Shown piece by piece: positions 18,951 to 26,305 of a stretch of 64,000 nt of DNA (position 1 is the stretch's first letter; each line of letters begins with the position of its first letter). The translations under genes were made by a program, and so were the position numbers. The notes under the pieces are model-generated. The model was not told the origin of the DNA. It was given only the letters and a program-made list of their open reading frames with translations, and made no database searches. Location of the stretch: NCBI GenBank assembly GCA_944321345.1, contig CALUKY010000004.1, positions 1 through 64,000 of the forward strand, given 5' to 3'. The DNA is from an uncultured Paraprevotella sp. (GTDB lineage: Bacteria > Bacteroidota > Bacteroidia > Bacteroidales > Bacteroidaceae).

Positions 18951-19571
18951 CTATTCTGTGTGTAGACAGCTCACATTGCATGGCAATTCAGAGAGAAAAT
19001 CCTTTTTACCAGGTGTTTTTTCATTGTTCTGTACTGGCAGGATTTTTCTTGGAATGTTCCAGATACATTTCCTTATATCTGGAGTTTTCCGGAGCTGTTT
19101 CTGATTCAGATCTGATTCAATGAAAATCATCTGCCCCCCTTTTTTATAGCTGTTTTCAGACATTGCAGCGATTGTTCCGTATTTCCGCATCCAAACTGAT
19201 GCCATGCTGATACTCTTTCGAGGCACTCAGAGTGTCACCGAGACTCAGATATACCTCTCCTTTTAGAAGATAAATCGAAGAACGTTCTTTCTTTTTTAAG
19301 GGGAAGAAGGATCCAATACTTTGTCCTAAAGTGTAAGAGCCGTGTCATAATTCTGGGCGTCATGGGAGAGGGCTGCGGTAAGTAAAAGTCTTCCTAAGGA
19401 ATTCGGATTGCTTTCCAGTTATTTTTGTGCACATTTCCAGATACTGTCGGTATCATTTTGTTCCAGCATTTTTTGTGCCTTTACAATATTGATACTATAT
19501 TCCTCTTGTGCCCAAAGCGCGGACAGAGGTATTGCCAGTAAAAAGAGGATCTGAATTAGTCCTATTTTCAT
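18951..19571 (-). pseudogene. Decayed exported TPR-like protein gene
   Basis: From the ATG at 19571 the minus strand encodes a signal peptide (MKIGLIQILFLLAIPLSALW, then AQEE) and about 50 codons before a TAA. Coding resumes directly after it (LESNPNSLGRLLLTAALSHD, QNYDTALTL), meets another stop, then shifts frame near 19306 into KKKERSSIYLLKGEVYLSLG and DTLSASKEYQHGISLD. More stops follow, with coding-like text to about 18960. The recovered text has helical pairs like tetratricopeptide repeats. At least two nonsense changes and one frameshift make it a pseudogene. It lies on the minus side of the CHAT/caspase island and may have been a TPR partner of it. Confidence 0.7.
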
Positions 19572-19628
19572 ATTTTTTCTGTTTACAAGATTACTGTTTG
19601 TTAATTGCTTTCATTGTGTAAACCACTG

Positions 19629-19835
19629 TTATCCGAAGATGGCATTGAAAAGCCATATCAGGAAGAAAAGTCCCACACCGAAGAGAAACAGGTGGAATAG
19701 CAGATAGCCGCATCCCATGGCACCAGCCACGGCCCCAGCAGCGGCATTGCTTTCTTTTTCTCCTTTTTTACCAGTCATGTAACCGATAATTGCGCAGATT
19801 ATGGCTGCTACCAAAATAATAATTAACCAAGTCAT
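19629..19835 (-). CDS. Small two-helix membrane protein, unknown function
   Basis: A 68-residue protein with a first hydrophobic helix (MTWLIIILVAAIICAIIGYM), a short charged turn (GKKGEKE), an Ala/Gly-rich stretch, and a second helix rich in Phe and Leu to the end. It is preceded by a plausible A-rich ribosome binding region. It lies 64 bases after the YbjN-like gene on the same strand, so they are probably co-transcribed. I do not recognise the family; the Gly-rich helix could support oligomerisation. Confidence 0.6.
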   Translation of the reverse strand: MTWLIIILVAAIICAIIGYMTGKKGEKESNAAAGAVAGAMGCGYLLFHLFLFGVGLFFLIWLFNAIFG

Positions 19836-19899
19836 ATTCTTCTGTTTTTTTAATTATAATTGTTGTTTAATTTCCGTTTTTATTTTCAAAAGGCCATAT

Positions 19900-20463
19900 T
19901 CAGTTTGTTCTTTGTGAAATATATCTTCCAAGGTCTTTCTTTTTCTCAAAGAATCTGCATAGCACATCTTGCAGGTAAAACCGGTTATCTGTTTGAGGCA
20001 GGATACGGATATCATAGCGCGAGCTGATGTAAATGTTTCCGTCTTCTGTAGGAGAAGATAGGAATATGGTCGGTCCGAATTCTTCATTGATTTCCAAGAT
20101 AGCTTCCTGAAATACTGAAAAAAGCGGATCTTCTTTACGGATGACTTCCCAGTTGGGGTCAATGACAAGAGCCAGATTTCCGGAAAAATAAAACAGAAAG
20201 GTTTCTCCCTGAAACCGGACAACGATTTCTTTTTTGCTCTTCCCTTCCGGCTGGCATCCAAGATCTTCTAAGGTGTGGTACGTTGATTCGTAGATTTCTC
20301 TTCTCATCTCTTTTTCGTTTTTATACATAGAATCATTTCCGGTGTCTGTATCTTCCGGCTGTCTGTCTGTTGGAGTGATTTTTTTTTCCGGGACTGTTTT
20401 TAGATAGAAATAAAAAAGTACCGTTATTGCTACTAAAGAAAGGACAAAGATTATTTTTTCCAT
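19900..20463 (-). CDS. Membrane-anchored protein with a YbjN-like domain
   Basis: A 187-residue protein with an N-terminal transmembrane anchor (IIFVLSLVAITVLFYFYL), a short polar linker, and a soluble domain of about 120 residues. The domain has the pattern of YbjN / type III secretion chaperone-like folds: a helix with LEDLGCQPEG, strand IVVRFQGETFLFYF, then a helix with FQEAILEINEEFGP and paired strands. This fold assignment is by eye. The start at 20463 puts the anchor at the N-terminus; in-frame ATGs at 20508 and 20691 would add unlikely extensions. It is divergent from the CHAT gene, suggesting a link to the protease operon. Confidence 0.6.
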   Translation of the reverse strand: MEKIIFVLSLVAITVLFYFYLKTVPEKKITPTDRQPEDTDTGNDSMYKNEKEMRREIYESTYHTLEDLGCQPEGKSKKEIVVRFQGETFLFYFSGNLALVIDPNWEVIRKEDPLFSVFQEAILEINEEFGPTIFLSSPTEDGNIYISSRYDIRILPQTDNRFYLQDVLCRFFEKKKDLGRYISQRTN

Positions 20464-20564
20464 TTTTGTAAGTTTTTTATGATTCCTGATTTGATTGTTT
20501 ATGTTCATATACCATTTTTTTAGAGAAAGGAAACCGGTAAACCTTATTTTTTTAGTTTTTTTGT

Positions 20565-20572
20565 TAACTTTG
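20565..20572 (+). promoter_or_regulatory. Putative -7 promoter element of the CHAT-caspase-sigma operon
   Basis: TAACTTTG matches TAnnTTTG; no clear -33 is visible. Transcription would start near 20578, giving a leader of about 55 bases. The leader holds an 8-codon frame (ATG at 20589, stop ending 20615), which might be a leader peptide. Confidence 0.5.
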
Positions 20573-20632
20573 GTGCCACAAGCATCATATGAATCAAGAA
20601 AAAGAAGATTCGTAAATATTTGGCAAGAGCAT

Positions 20633-22681
20633 ATGATAATGTTTGATAAAGGTTTCTCTGTAAAGAACTGTTTTGTTGTTTTTTCATGCATCTTTTGTTT
20701 CTCTCTTCAGATGCAGGCACAAGAGGATGTCTATGCCCGCTTGGATGTATTGACCCGTATGGCTACTTTGTGTCGGAGTGCAACCGGAAAAGCTGCAGTC
20801 AGTCATTCGGACGAGGTGATGCAAGAGCTGAAAGCTGCTTTGGATTCTTTGGATACGTATCGCGTGACAGGAACGTTGGAGTCCTGTATCCTGACTGATA
20901 TGATCCGCTGTGGCATACAGCGGAAAGATACTCTTTTGGTCTTACAGAACCTGCTTGACTTCCGCAATCGTATTTATCGCCTTTTGCAGAAAGAGATTGT
21001 TTCTTCTTTTTATTACGGATGGGGGGAACTGAAACCGGCCACAAACAGTTGGTTGGGAGAGTCGTATCTGGCTATGTATCTTTACCGTTACTGCGCGTTG
21101 AATGTAGCCTTGTATTACCCGAATGAGGTGACAGCCCAGTTAGGATATGAGATTCTGTTGCACTCAAAGAACCTGAAACTGAAAGCAGATAATCATTTCA
21201 AATTCATGGCTCGTGAGTCGGGTCATGTGCAGGTGCAGGAGTGGTGTCGCAAACTTTACCTTATGCAGCAGGAATATATTCAGAAGGACCGGTATATTAA
21301 GTCCTTACCCTTGTATGAGCAGCTGAAGGTTTACGATCGTAAAGAAATGGATATTCTGAAGCAACTGAAAGGTTCCATTGAACAGCTACGTGATTCCATG
21401 ATGACGGAGGCAAATAAGGATTATTCTTATCTGAATCGATTTGTCTGTCCGTGGTTTACGGTTCGGAAAAGTCTGTTGCCCGACGAACTGGCTATAGAGT
21501 TTGCTGAAATTCCGATGCTTGTCCCGGATGATTCTGTTCCGAAAGGTCGGACTCATTATGTGGCTTTTGCCATTACAGCTGCGCTTTCCGTGCCACAGGT
21601 CGTTTTCGTGTGTTCGTCGGACCAGTTTAAAAATCTGGACGTGCAGACCGAAGAAGGTCTGAAGCAGTTGTATACCTTGATCTGGTACCCTTTGAAACAC
21701 CTTCTCAAGGATAAAAAGCGTATTTATTTTTCTCCGGATGGAGAAATTCATCATTTGCCTGTTGAGGCCGCTTTCCGGCTGGTGGATATCACTTCCGATC
21801 GGGAGGTGTTCCGTTTGTCTTCCGACTATCAGTTGGTAAACCGGCCTAAGAGAACGAACATCAGGAATATGGTAGCCTATGGCGGTTTGGACTATGAGGG
21901 TGGAGAATATGAGGAAAGCCGTACCACTTCTCAGACAGTTCACAAGCTGCTTCGTGGTTTCTCAAAAGGACTGGAAACCCGCGGAACACGCGATTATCTG
22001 AAATGGAGTTTGGACGAGGTGAACGAAATAGAGAATATCGTGCGGAAGCATTCTTCGGTTACTTTTACGAAGTTTATCGGGAAGAGAGGGACTGAAGAGT
22101 CTTTTTATGATCTTTCCGAAAGGAATGTGGATTTGCTTCATGTGTCGACCCACGGATTTTATTATACCCCGGAAGATATCGAGAATCTGAATGCTTCACG
22201 CAATAGGTATTCTTTTTGGAATCAGGGAGGTGATAGTGGCGATAGCGATGAGGATATGCTGGTCTCATCCGGTTTGGTTTTGAGTGGGGCCAATCAGGTT
22301 TTAAGAACCTTGAGTGCTCCAAAAGGACGGGAGGACGGTATTCTGACGGCCTGGGAAATCGCGGCAATGGATTTGAGTTCTTGTGATCTGGTGGTTTTAT
22401 CTGCCTGTCAGACCGGCTTGGGAAATATCTCTCCCGAGGGGATTTTCGGCTTGCAGCGAGGGTTCAAGAAAGCAGGTGCCGGTGCTTTGTTGATGTCTCT
22501 TTGGGATGTGGACGATGAAGCCACAGCTTTGCTGATGAAGCGCTTCTACAAACTCCTGTTCCAGGGTAAGTCCAAGCAAGAAGCCTTGAGAGAGGCACAA
22601 CGGTATGTGGCCGGTCGTTCTGCTGAGTATCAGCATCCATATTATTGGGCTGGCTGGATTCTGTTGGATGGATTGAATTAG
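20633..22681 (+). CDS. Exported CHAT-domain protease
   Basis: A 682-residue protein with an N-terminal signal peptide (cut near QMQA-QED, residue 29) and a C-terminal CHAT domain, a clan CD caspase-like protease fold. The catalytic His is H507 in HVSTHGFYY and the Cys is C592 in LSACQTGLG. The domain closes with the family block HPYYWAGWILLDG. The middle (about 130-250) is helical. No clear TPR array is visible, unlike typical TPR-CHAT proteins. ATG codons at 20633 and 20639 both start the signal. It is first in a tight operon: the caspase gene begins seven bases after its stop. Substrate unknown; the operon's anti-sigma-like protein is an attractive candidate. Confidence 0.88.
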   Translation: MIMFDKGFSVKNCFVVFSCIFCFSLQMQAQEDVYARLDVLTRMATLCRSATGKAAVSHSDEVMQELKAALDSLDTYRVTGTLESCILTDMIRCGIQRKDTLLVLQNLLDFRNRIYRLLQKEIVSSFYYGWGELKPATNSWLGESYLAMYLYRYCALNVALYYPNEVTAQLGYEILLHSKNLKLKADNHFKFMARESGHVQVQEWCRKLYLMQQEYIQKDRYIKSLPLYEQLKVYDRKEMDILKQLKGSIEQLRDSMMTEANKDYSYLNRFVCPWFTVRKSLLPDELAIEFAEIPMLVPDDSVPKGRTHYVAFAITAALSVPQVVFVCSSDQFKNLDVQTEEGLKQLYTLIWYPLKHLLKDKKRIYFSPDGEIHHLPVEAAFRLVDITSDREVFRLSSDYQLVNRPKRTNIRNMVAYGGLDYEGGEYEESRTTSQTVHKLLRGFSKGLETRGTRDYLKWSLDEVNEIENIVRKHSSVTFTKFIGKRGTEESFYDLSERNVDLLHVSTHGFYYTPEDIENLNASRNRYSFWNQGGDSGDSDEDMLVSSGLVLSGANQVLRTLSAPKGREDGILTAWEIAAMDLSSCDLVVLSACQTGLGNISPEGIFGLQRGFKKAGAGALLMSLWDVDDEATALLMKRFYKLLFQGKSKQEALREAQRYVAGRSAEYQHPYYWAGWILLDGLN

Positions 22682-22688
22682 GAGGAGT

Positions 22689-23576
22689 ATGATGAGAATA
22701 ATATATATATATGTTGGGTTGGTTACGATGATTCTGTTTTCAGGGAGTGTTGCTTCCGCCCAAAGGAAATGGGCGCTTTTGGTGGGTGTCTCCGATTATG
22801 GACATCCTTATGGCAGTGACACGGAATGGCAGAATATCAGTGGAGCCAATGATGTGGAGCTGTTACAGCCCTTGCTATTGGTTCAAGGATTTCAGACGGA
22901 TGCTTTGGTTAACAGTCAAGCTACTTATGCCCGTATTCTGGAGTGCCTGAAGATTCTGATTCGGTCTTGCAAGGAGGGCGATTGCGTGTATCTTCATTTT
23001 TCGATGCACGGACAGCCTGTCGAAGACCGTAACGGTGATGAGTCCGACGGATGGGATGAGTCTCTGATACCGGTTGATGCGCGGAAAATCTATCAGAAAG
23101 GTGTTTATGAAGGAGAGTGTCATCTGACAGATGACTGTCTGGAAACGATGGTCGATCAGATCCGTAAGAAAATCGGAGTCTTCGGCAAGGTGTATGTAGT
23201 ACTCGATGCCTGTCATTCCGGAGAATCTTCTCGGGGTGATACAGATTATATGCGAGGGACACATCAGGGTTTTACTTGGACCGGAAAGACATATAAAGCT
23301 TCGCGGCTGAACTCTTCCAATGATTATTTCCGCGTGAAAGATATTGCAGGCTGGGCACCGGTGGTTTATTTGGAGGCATGCCGTTCCTATCAGCATAACA
23401 AGGAGATTCGCGACAAGGCCTGCAACAAATGGTATGGGGCGCTTTCCTATTTTGTGGCCGAGGCTATCCGCACCACACCGGTCTGTTCGGGGCAGTGGAT
23501 CGGCCGGGTAAAGGAACGGATGGACCGTTACCGTCCTAATAAACAGAACATGGTGATTGAATCTTCAATAAAATAA
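22689..23576 (+). CDS. Exported caspase-family peptidase (C14, metacaspase-like)
   Basis: A 295-residue protein with a signal peptide (MMRIIYIYVGLVTMILFSGS, cut near ASA-Q) and a full caspase p20-like domain. The catalytic dyad is H107 in HFSMHGQ and C175 in VLDACHSGE. WDESLIPVDARK is the usual metacaspase substrate-loop motif, and VVYLEACRSYQHN follows in the later part. No pro-domain or partner domain is fused. Metacaspases cleave after Arg/Lys. Export to the periplasm or surface is predicted. It sits between the CHAT gene (7-base gap) and the sigma factor gene (6-base gap), so the three are surely co-expressed. Confidence 0.9.
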   Translation: MMRIIYIYVGLVTMILFSGSVASAQRKWALLVGVSDYGHPYGSDTEWQNISGANDVELLQPLLLVQGFQTDALVNSQATYARILECLKILIRSCKEGDCVYLHFSMHGQPVEDRNGDESDGWDESLIPVDARKIYQKGVYEGECHLTDDCLETMVDQIRKKIGVFGKVYVVLDACHSGESSRGDTDYMRGTHQGFTWTGKTYKASRLNSSNDYFRVKDIAGWAPVVYLEACRSYQHNKEIRDKACNKWYGALSYFVAEAIRTTPVCSGQWIGRVKERMDRYRPNKQNMVIESSIK

Positions 23577-23582
23577 CTCCAT

Positions 23583-24125
23583 ATGGATTCAGAAAAAACA
23601 AAAAAACTAGATTTGTTCCTGAAAAGCGAGAGAACCCGGATGATTAACTGGATGAAAAAACGCTTCTCCTTTTCGGATGAGGAAGCAGAGGATATTTTCC
23701 AGGAAGCATCCATCACATTATACTTATGTATGCAACATGGAAAGATACAGGAACCAGCTGTTCCTTATTTTTGGCGAATCGCCATGAATTTGAGTCTGAA
23801 GGCTTTGCGCCAGGAACAGAATCTGGAGTTTCTGGACGACCGTCCGTATGATTCGTCCAAGATAGAAGAGTTGCTTGCCTTAAATCAGGAGGGGCTGACA
23901 CCAGGGCAGGCAGAAATCATGAGGGATATTGTGAGCCGTTTACCTCATCCCTGTGAAGAAATCCTCTGGAGTTTCTATGGCGATGGTATGAGTCTTTCTG
24001 ACATTGCCGTGATGTTGGGATATAAGAATGCAGCAGTGGTCAAAACAACAAAGGGAAACTGCATGCAGAAGTTAAAAATGAGGTTTGACGGGGATAAAAA
24101 AGAAATGTTTTATGATAAAGACTGA
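23583..24125 (+). CDS. ECF-type RNA polymerase sigma factor
   Basis: A 180-residue sigma-70 family protein with region 2 (ERTRMINWMKKRFSFSDEEA, DIFQEASITLYL, PYFWRIAMNLSLKALR) and region 4 (RLPHPCEEILWSFYGDGMSL, SDIAVMLGYKNAAVVKTTK). It has no extra domains, as expected for the extracytoplasmic-function group. Its gene overlaps the next by 14 bases, the usual arrangement of a sigma factor and its membrane anti-sigma. It probably autoregulates the operon in response to an envelope signal; target promoters are unknown. Confidence 0.9.
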   Translation: MDSEKTKKLDLFLKSERTRMINWMKKRFSFSDEEAEDIFQEASITLYLCMQHGKIQEPAVPYFWRIAMNLSLKALRQEQNLEFLDDRPYDSSKIEELLALNQEGLTPGQAEIMRDIVSRLPHPCEEILWSFYGDGMSLSDIAVMLGYKNAAVVKTTKGNCMQKLKMRFDGDKKEMFYDKD

Positions 24126-24927
24126 TTACGAGGATTTTGATATAAGAGTAGACCGTTTTCTGAGTCGGAAGATGACATCGGAGGAAGAAGCTGCTTTCAA
24201 GGCTGAATTGACTTCGTCCAAAGATTTGATGGAGCGTGCCCAGATGATTGCTCTCATGATAAATGAGATGAGATTGTTGAAAAAAGAGCAGAATTCTCTG
24301 ATAGCCGAAGAAGTAGCAGAAGCTTCTCATTGGCATTCTTTTCTCGGTGGGATGAATGTCGCTTCTGTTGTTGACGACATGGATTCTGTGCGGAGTGACA
24401 GTACGGCTATGAATCCTCCTTCTTCCGATTCCGGAGGAACGCAGCAAGAGAAAGTACATTGTCTATGGCCTAAAATCATGTCTGGTGCTGTTGCCGCTTG
24501 CATGGCAGGAGTTGTTTTTATGGGAATTCGTCATGCCTACACCGTATGGCAGTATCAGAATTTGGCTACAGAACGGCAATATCAGGCTTATGTGTGCGAT
24601 AATTCCGATGACTTTGCTCACTTCAGAGGCGATGTTCTGATGGAGGGGAGTGTTCTTGCCATGTTATATCGTAATGTGCAGACTGGAGAAAATCTGGAAA
24701 TTACAGTACGGCAACTGGAACAATTGTATGCTGAGGCTTTGAAAGAGAGTTCGGCTTTATACGATTTTCGGGATGACCTGGCATGGAATCTGGCATTTGC
24801 CTATTTGAAAAAAGGTGAAGGGAAAAAAGCAATTCCGGTATTGGAAGAGATGTTGAAGCGGAATGAGCGTTATCCGGTTCTGGCGAATCCGATTCGTGAT
24901 TTGCTGGACAAACTGTATCAGATTTAA
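24112..24927 (+). CDS. Membrane-anchored anti-sigma-like protein with C-terminal TPR
   Basis: A 271-residue protein. The N-terminal 120 residues are cytoplasmic and include VDRFLSRKMTSEEEAAFK, the pattern of Bacteroidetes anti-sigma-like N-domains. One transmembrane helix spans about 122-139 (IMSGAVAACMAGVVFMGI). The periplasmic C-terminal part has paired helices (DDLAWNLAFAYLKKGEGKKA, IPVLEEMLKR) typical of tetratricopeptide repeats. The start at 24112 overlaps the sigma gene; the frame also reaches back to 24085. The layout suggests that it holds the sigma factor at the membrane while its periplasmic part senses or is cut by the exported proteases. No zinc-binding HxxxCxxC motif is present. 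Confidence 0.7.
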   Translation: MIKTDYEDFDIRVDRFLSRKMTSEEEAAFKAELTSSKDLMERAQMIALMINEMRLLKKEQNSLIAEEVAEASHWHSFLGGMNVASVVDDMDSVRSDSTAMNPPSSDSGGTQQEKVHCLWPKIMSGAVAACMAGVVFMGIRHAYTVWQYQNLATERQYQAYVCDNSDDFAHFRGDVLMEGSVLAMLYRNVQTGENLEITVRQLEQLYAEALKESSALYDFRDDLAWNLAFAYLKKGEGKKAIPVLEEMLKRNERYPVLANPIRDLLDKLYQI

Positions 24928-24929
24928 GT

Positions 24930-24981
24930 GTCTCTGATTCGCGAGCGGTTGTTGTCTGTGATTTGGAGAGACCGTTTTTTT
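24930..24981 (+). terminator. Likely terminator of the protease-sigma operon
   Basis: GTCTCT (24930-24935) can pair with AGAGAC (24967-24972) over a long loop with internal pairing, followed by seven T residues (24975-24981). Confidence 0.45.
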
Positions 24982-25026
24982 GCAAATTATCTTGTTTTGC
25001 AGTAGGTCGTTCTGCAAAACTTTCCG

Positions 25027-25034
25027 TATTTTTG
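25027..25034 (+). promoter_or_regulatory. Putative -7 promoter element very close to a start codon
   Basis: TATTTTTG matches TAnnTTTG and ends only five bases before the ATG at 25040. If used, the transcript would begin at or near the start codon. Confidence 0.45.
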
Positions 25035-25039
25035 TACTT

Positions 25040-25306
25040 ATGGAAAAGAAAGAAGACATCTATACCTTTAAACCCGACTTTACGAAAGAGGAAGTCAATG
25101 AGCTGATAGCCTGGTTTGAAGAGCGCATGGACCGTATGCCCGCCGAGTTGCAGATCAATAAGTCCAGTCATACCAAGAATCTGCGTTTTACAGTGACTAA
25201 ATTGATATCCATGCTGAAGGAGCGTGAAGTCACGGTAACCATTTGCGGGTATATTGCGCACCTGGCACTGATCAAGGAGCGTCTGATACAGGCTGGAATG
25301 GATTAA
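25040..25306 (+). CDS. Small hypothetical protein (DUF6965-like)
   Basis: An 88-residue soluble, helical, charged protein starting MEKKEDIYTFKPDFTKEEVN. The pattern ELIAWFEERMDRMPAELQIN, then a second helical part, resembles the small Bacteroidota family I remember as DUF6965; that match is by eye only. No catalytic motif, signal or membrane segment is seen. It is followed 56 bases later by an FKBP gene, and the two may share a transcript. Function unknown. Confidence 0.65.
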   Translation: MEKKEDIYTFKPDFTKEEVNELIAWFEERMDRMPAELQINKSSHTKNLRFTVTKLISMLKEREVTVTICGYIAHLALIKERLIQAGMD

Positions 25307-25362
25307 TTCCGAAAAGAGAATTTACAGAAAAGAGTTTTTTCAGAAATGCGGCATTAAGGAAT

Positions 25363-25764
25363 ATGGGAAAAGCAGCAGAATACAAAGCTCGCAACGAGGC
25401 TTTTTTAGCAGAGAAAAGAGGGCAGGAGGGTGTGCACGAACTGCCCGGAGGGGTTCTTTATCGTGTGTTGGAAACGGGTGAAGGGACCGTTTCGCCTAAT
25501 CTGAACAGTGTGGTTACCGTGCACTACCGCGGTGTGCTGGTGGGCGGTAAGGAATTCGACAATTCCTGGAAACGCACCTGTCCCGAGGCCTTCCGTCTGA
25601 AAGATGTCATCGAAGGCTGGCAGATTGCCTTGCAGCAGATGCACGTGGGCGACAAGTGGATTGTGTATATCCCTCAGGAGAAAGGATACGGCCGTCGCGC
25701 CTGTGGTCGCATCCCCGGAGCATCTACCCTGATTTTTGAGATCAAACTGTTGTCGATTGTTTAA
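25363..25764 (+). CDS. FKBP-type peptidyl-prolyl cis-trans isomerase
   Basis: A 133-residue protein that speeds prolyl isomerisation during protein folding. After a short helical leader (YKARNEAFLAEKRG), usual in Bacteroides FKBPs, it has the FKBP core: VVTVHYRGVLVGGKEFDNSW, then GWQIALQQMHVGDKWIVYIP, and YGRR...IPGASTLIFEIKLL. The start at 25363 is chosen because it begins just before the conserved leader; the frame is open further upstream but lacks family similarity there. No signal peptide is visible, so it acts in the cytoplasm. Confidence 0.9.
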   Translation: MGKAAEYKARNEAFLAEKRGQEGVHELPGGVLYRVLETGEGTVSPNLNSVVTVHYRGVLVGGKEFDNSWKRTCPEAFRLKDVIEGWQIALQQMHVGDKWIVYIPQEKGYGRRACGRIPGASTLIFEIKLLSIV

Positions 25765-25842
25765 AATGACTGCATCCTCTTAAAAATGTGGTTTTCTGAT
25801 AATATTTTCCAATAAAAACTTTTTCTATTTGGAATAAGTACT

Positions 25843-25850
25843 TATCTTTG
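25843..25850 (+). promoter_or_regulatory. Putative -7 promoter element of the MarR-type regulator gene
   Basis: TATCTTTG, an exact TAnnTTTG match, 20 bases before the regulator's ATG. No strong -33 element is seen. Confidence 0.55.
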
Positions 25851-25870
25851 CGACAAGAAAATCAGAAATT

Positions 25871-26236
25871 ATGGAATCGATTTGTGTCATAAAAGACTTG
25901 TATAAGGTTCTTTATCAGTTTGAGAAGGACTTTGCTGAGGCTCATTCCATGACCATCAACGAGGCGATGCTGCTTTGTTGCATGAAGGACGGAAAGCCCC
26001 GTACGGCGGGAGCCATCTGCGAATACATCGGTCTGTCCAACTCTCGTGTGTCTAAGGTTATTACGGCTGTGGAGCAGAAGGGATTCATCGAGCGTGAGAT
26101 CAATAAGGAAGACAAGCGCCAGATGATTTTTTCGCTTACCGAAGCCGGTTGGCAGACGGTGAAAGCCATGCAGAGCAAGGATCTTCAGTTGGAGCGTTTG
26201 TTCCAACAGCTGAATGAAGTGCTGAAAAAGGAGTAA
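25871..26236 (+). CDS. MarR-family transcriptional regulator
   Basis: A 121-residue winged-helix protein. The recognition region is ICEYIGLSNSRVSKVITAVE, followed by the wing KGFIEREINKEDKRQMIFSL and a C-terminal dimer helix. There is no Cys pattern like OhrR, but two Cys (CC at about 37-38) sit near the helix before the wing and could sense thiols. It lies 69 bases upstream of the persulfide flavoprotein gene in the same direction. It may regulate that gene and itself; this is inferred from position. Confidence 0.88.
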   Translation: MESICVIKDLYKVLYQFEKDFAEAHSMTINEAMLLCCMKDGKPRTAGAICEYIGLSNSRVSKVITAVEQKGFIEREINKEDKRQMIFSLTEAGWQTVKAMQSKDLQLERLFQQLNEVLKKE

Positions 26237-26305
26237 TCTCCTTTTTTTACCCAAATAGTGTTTAGTAGGAAATATATTATATAGAAATAAATAACAAGAG
26301 AAATA

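Noticed and set aside
18872..19123. 83-codon open frame on the plus strand
   Set aside because: It begins inside the terminator of the C10 protease gene and overlaps the readable pseudogene on the other strand.
20633..24927. Assignment as a type III-E CRISPR (Craspase) locus
   Set aside because: There is no gRAMP/Cas7-11 effector and no repeat array, and the CHAT protein carries an export signal, so only the protease-sigma logic is similar.
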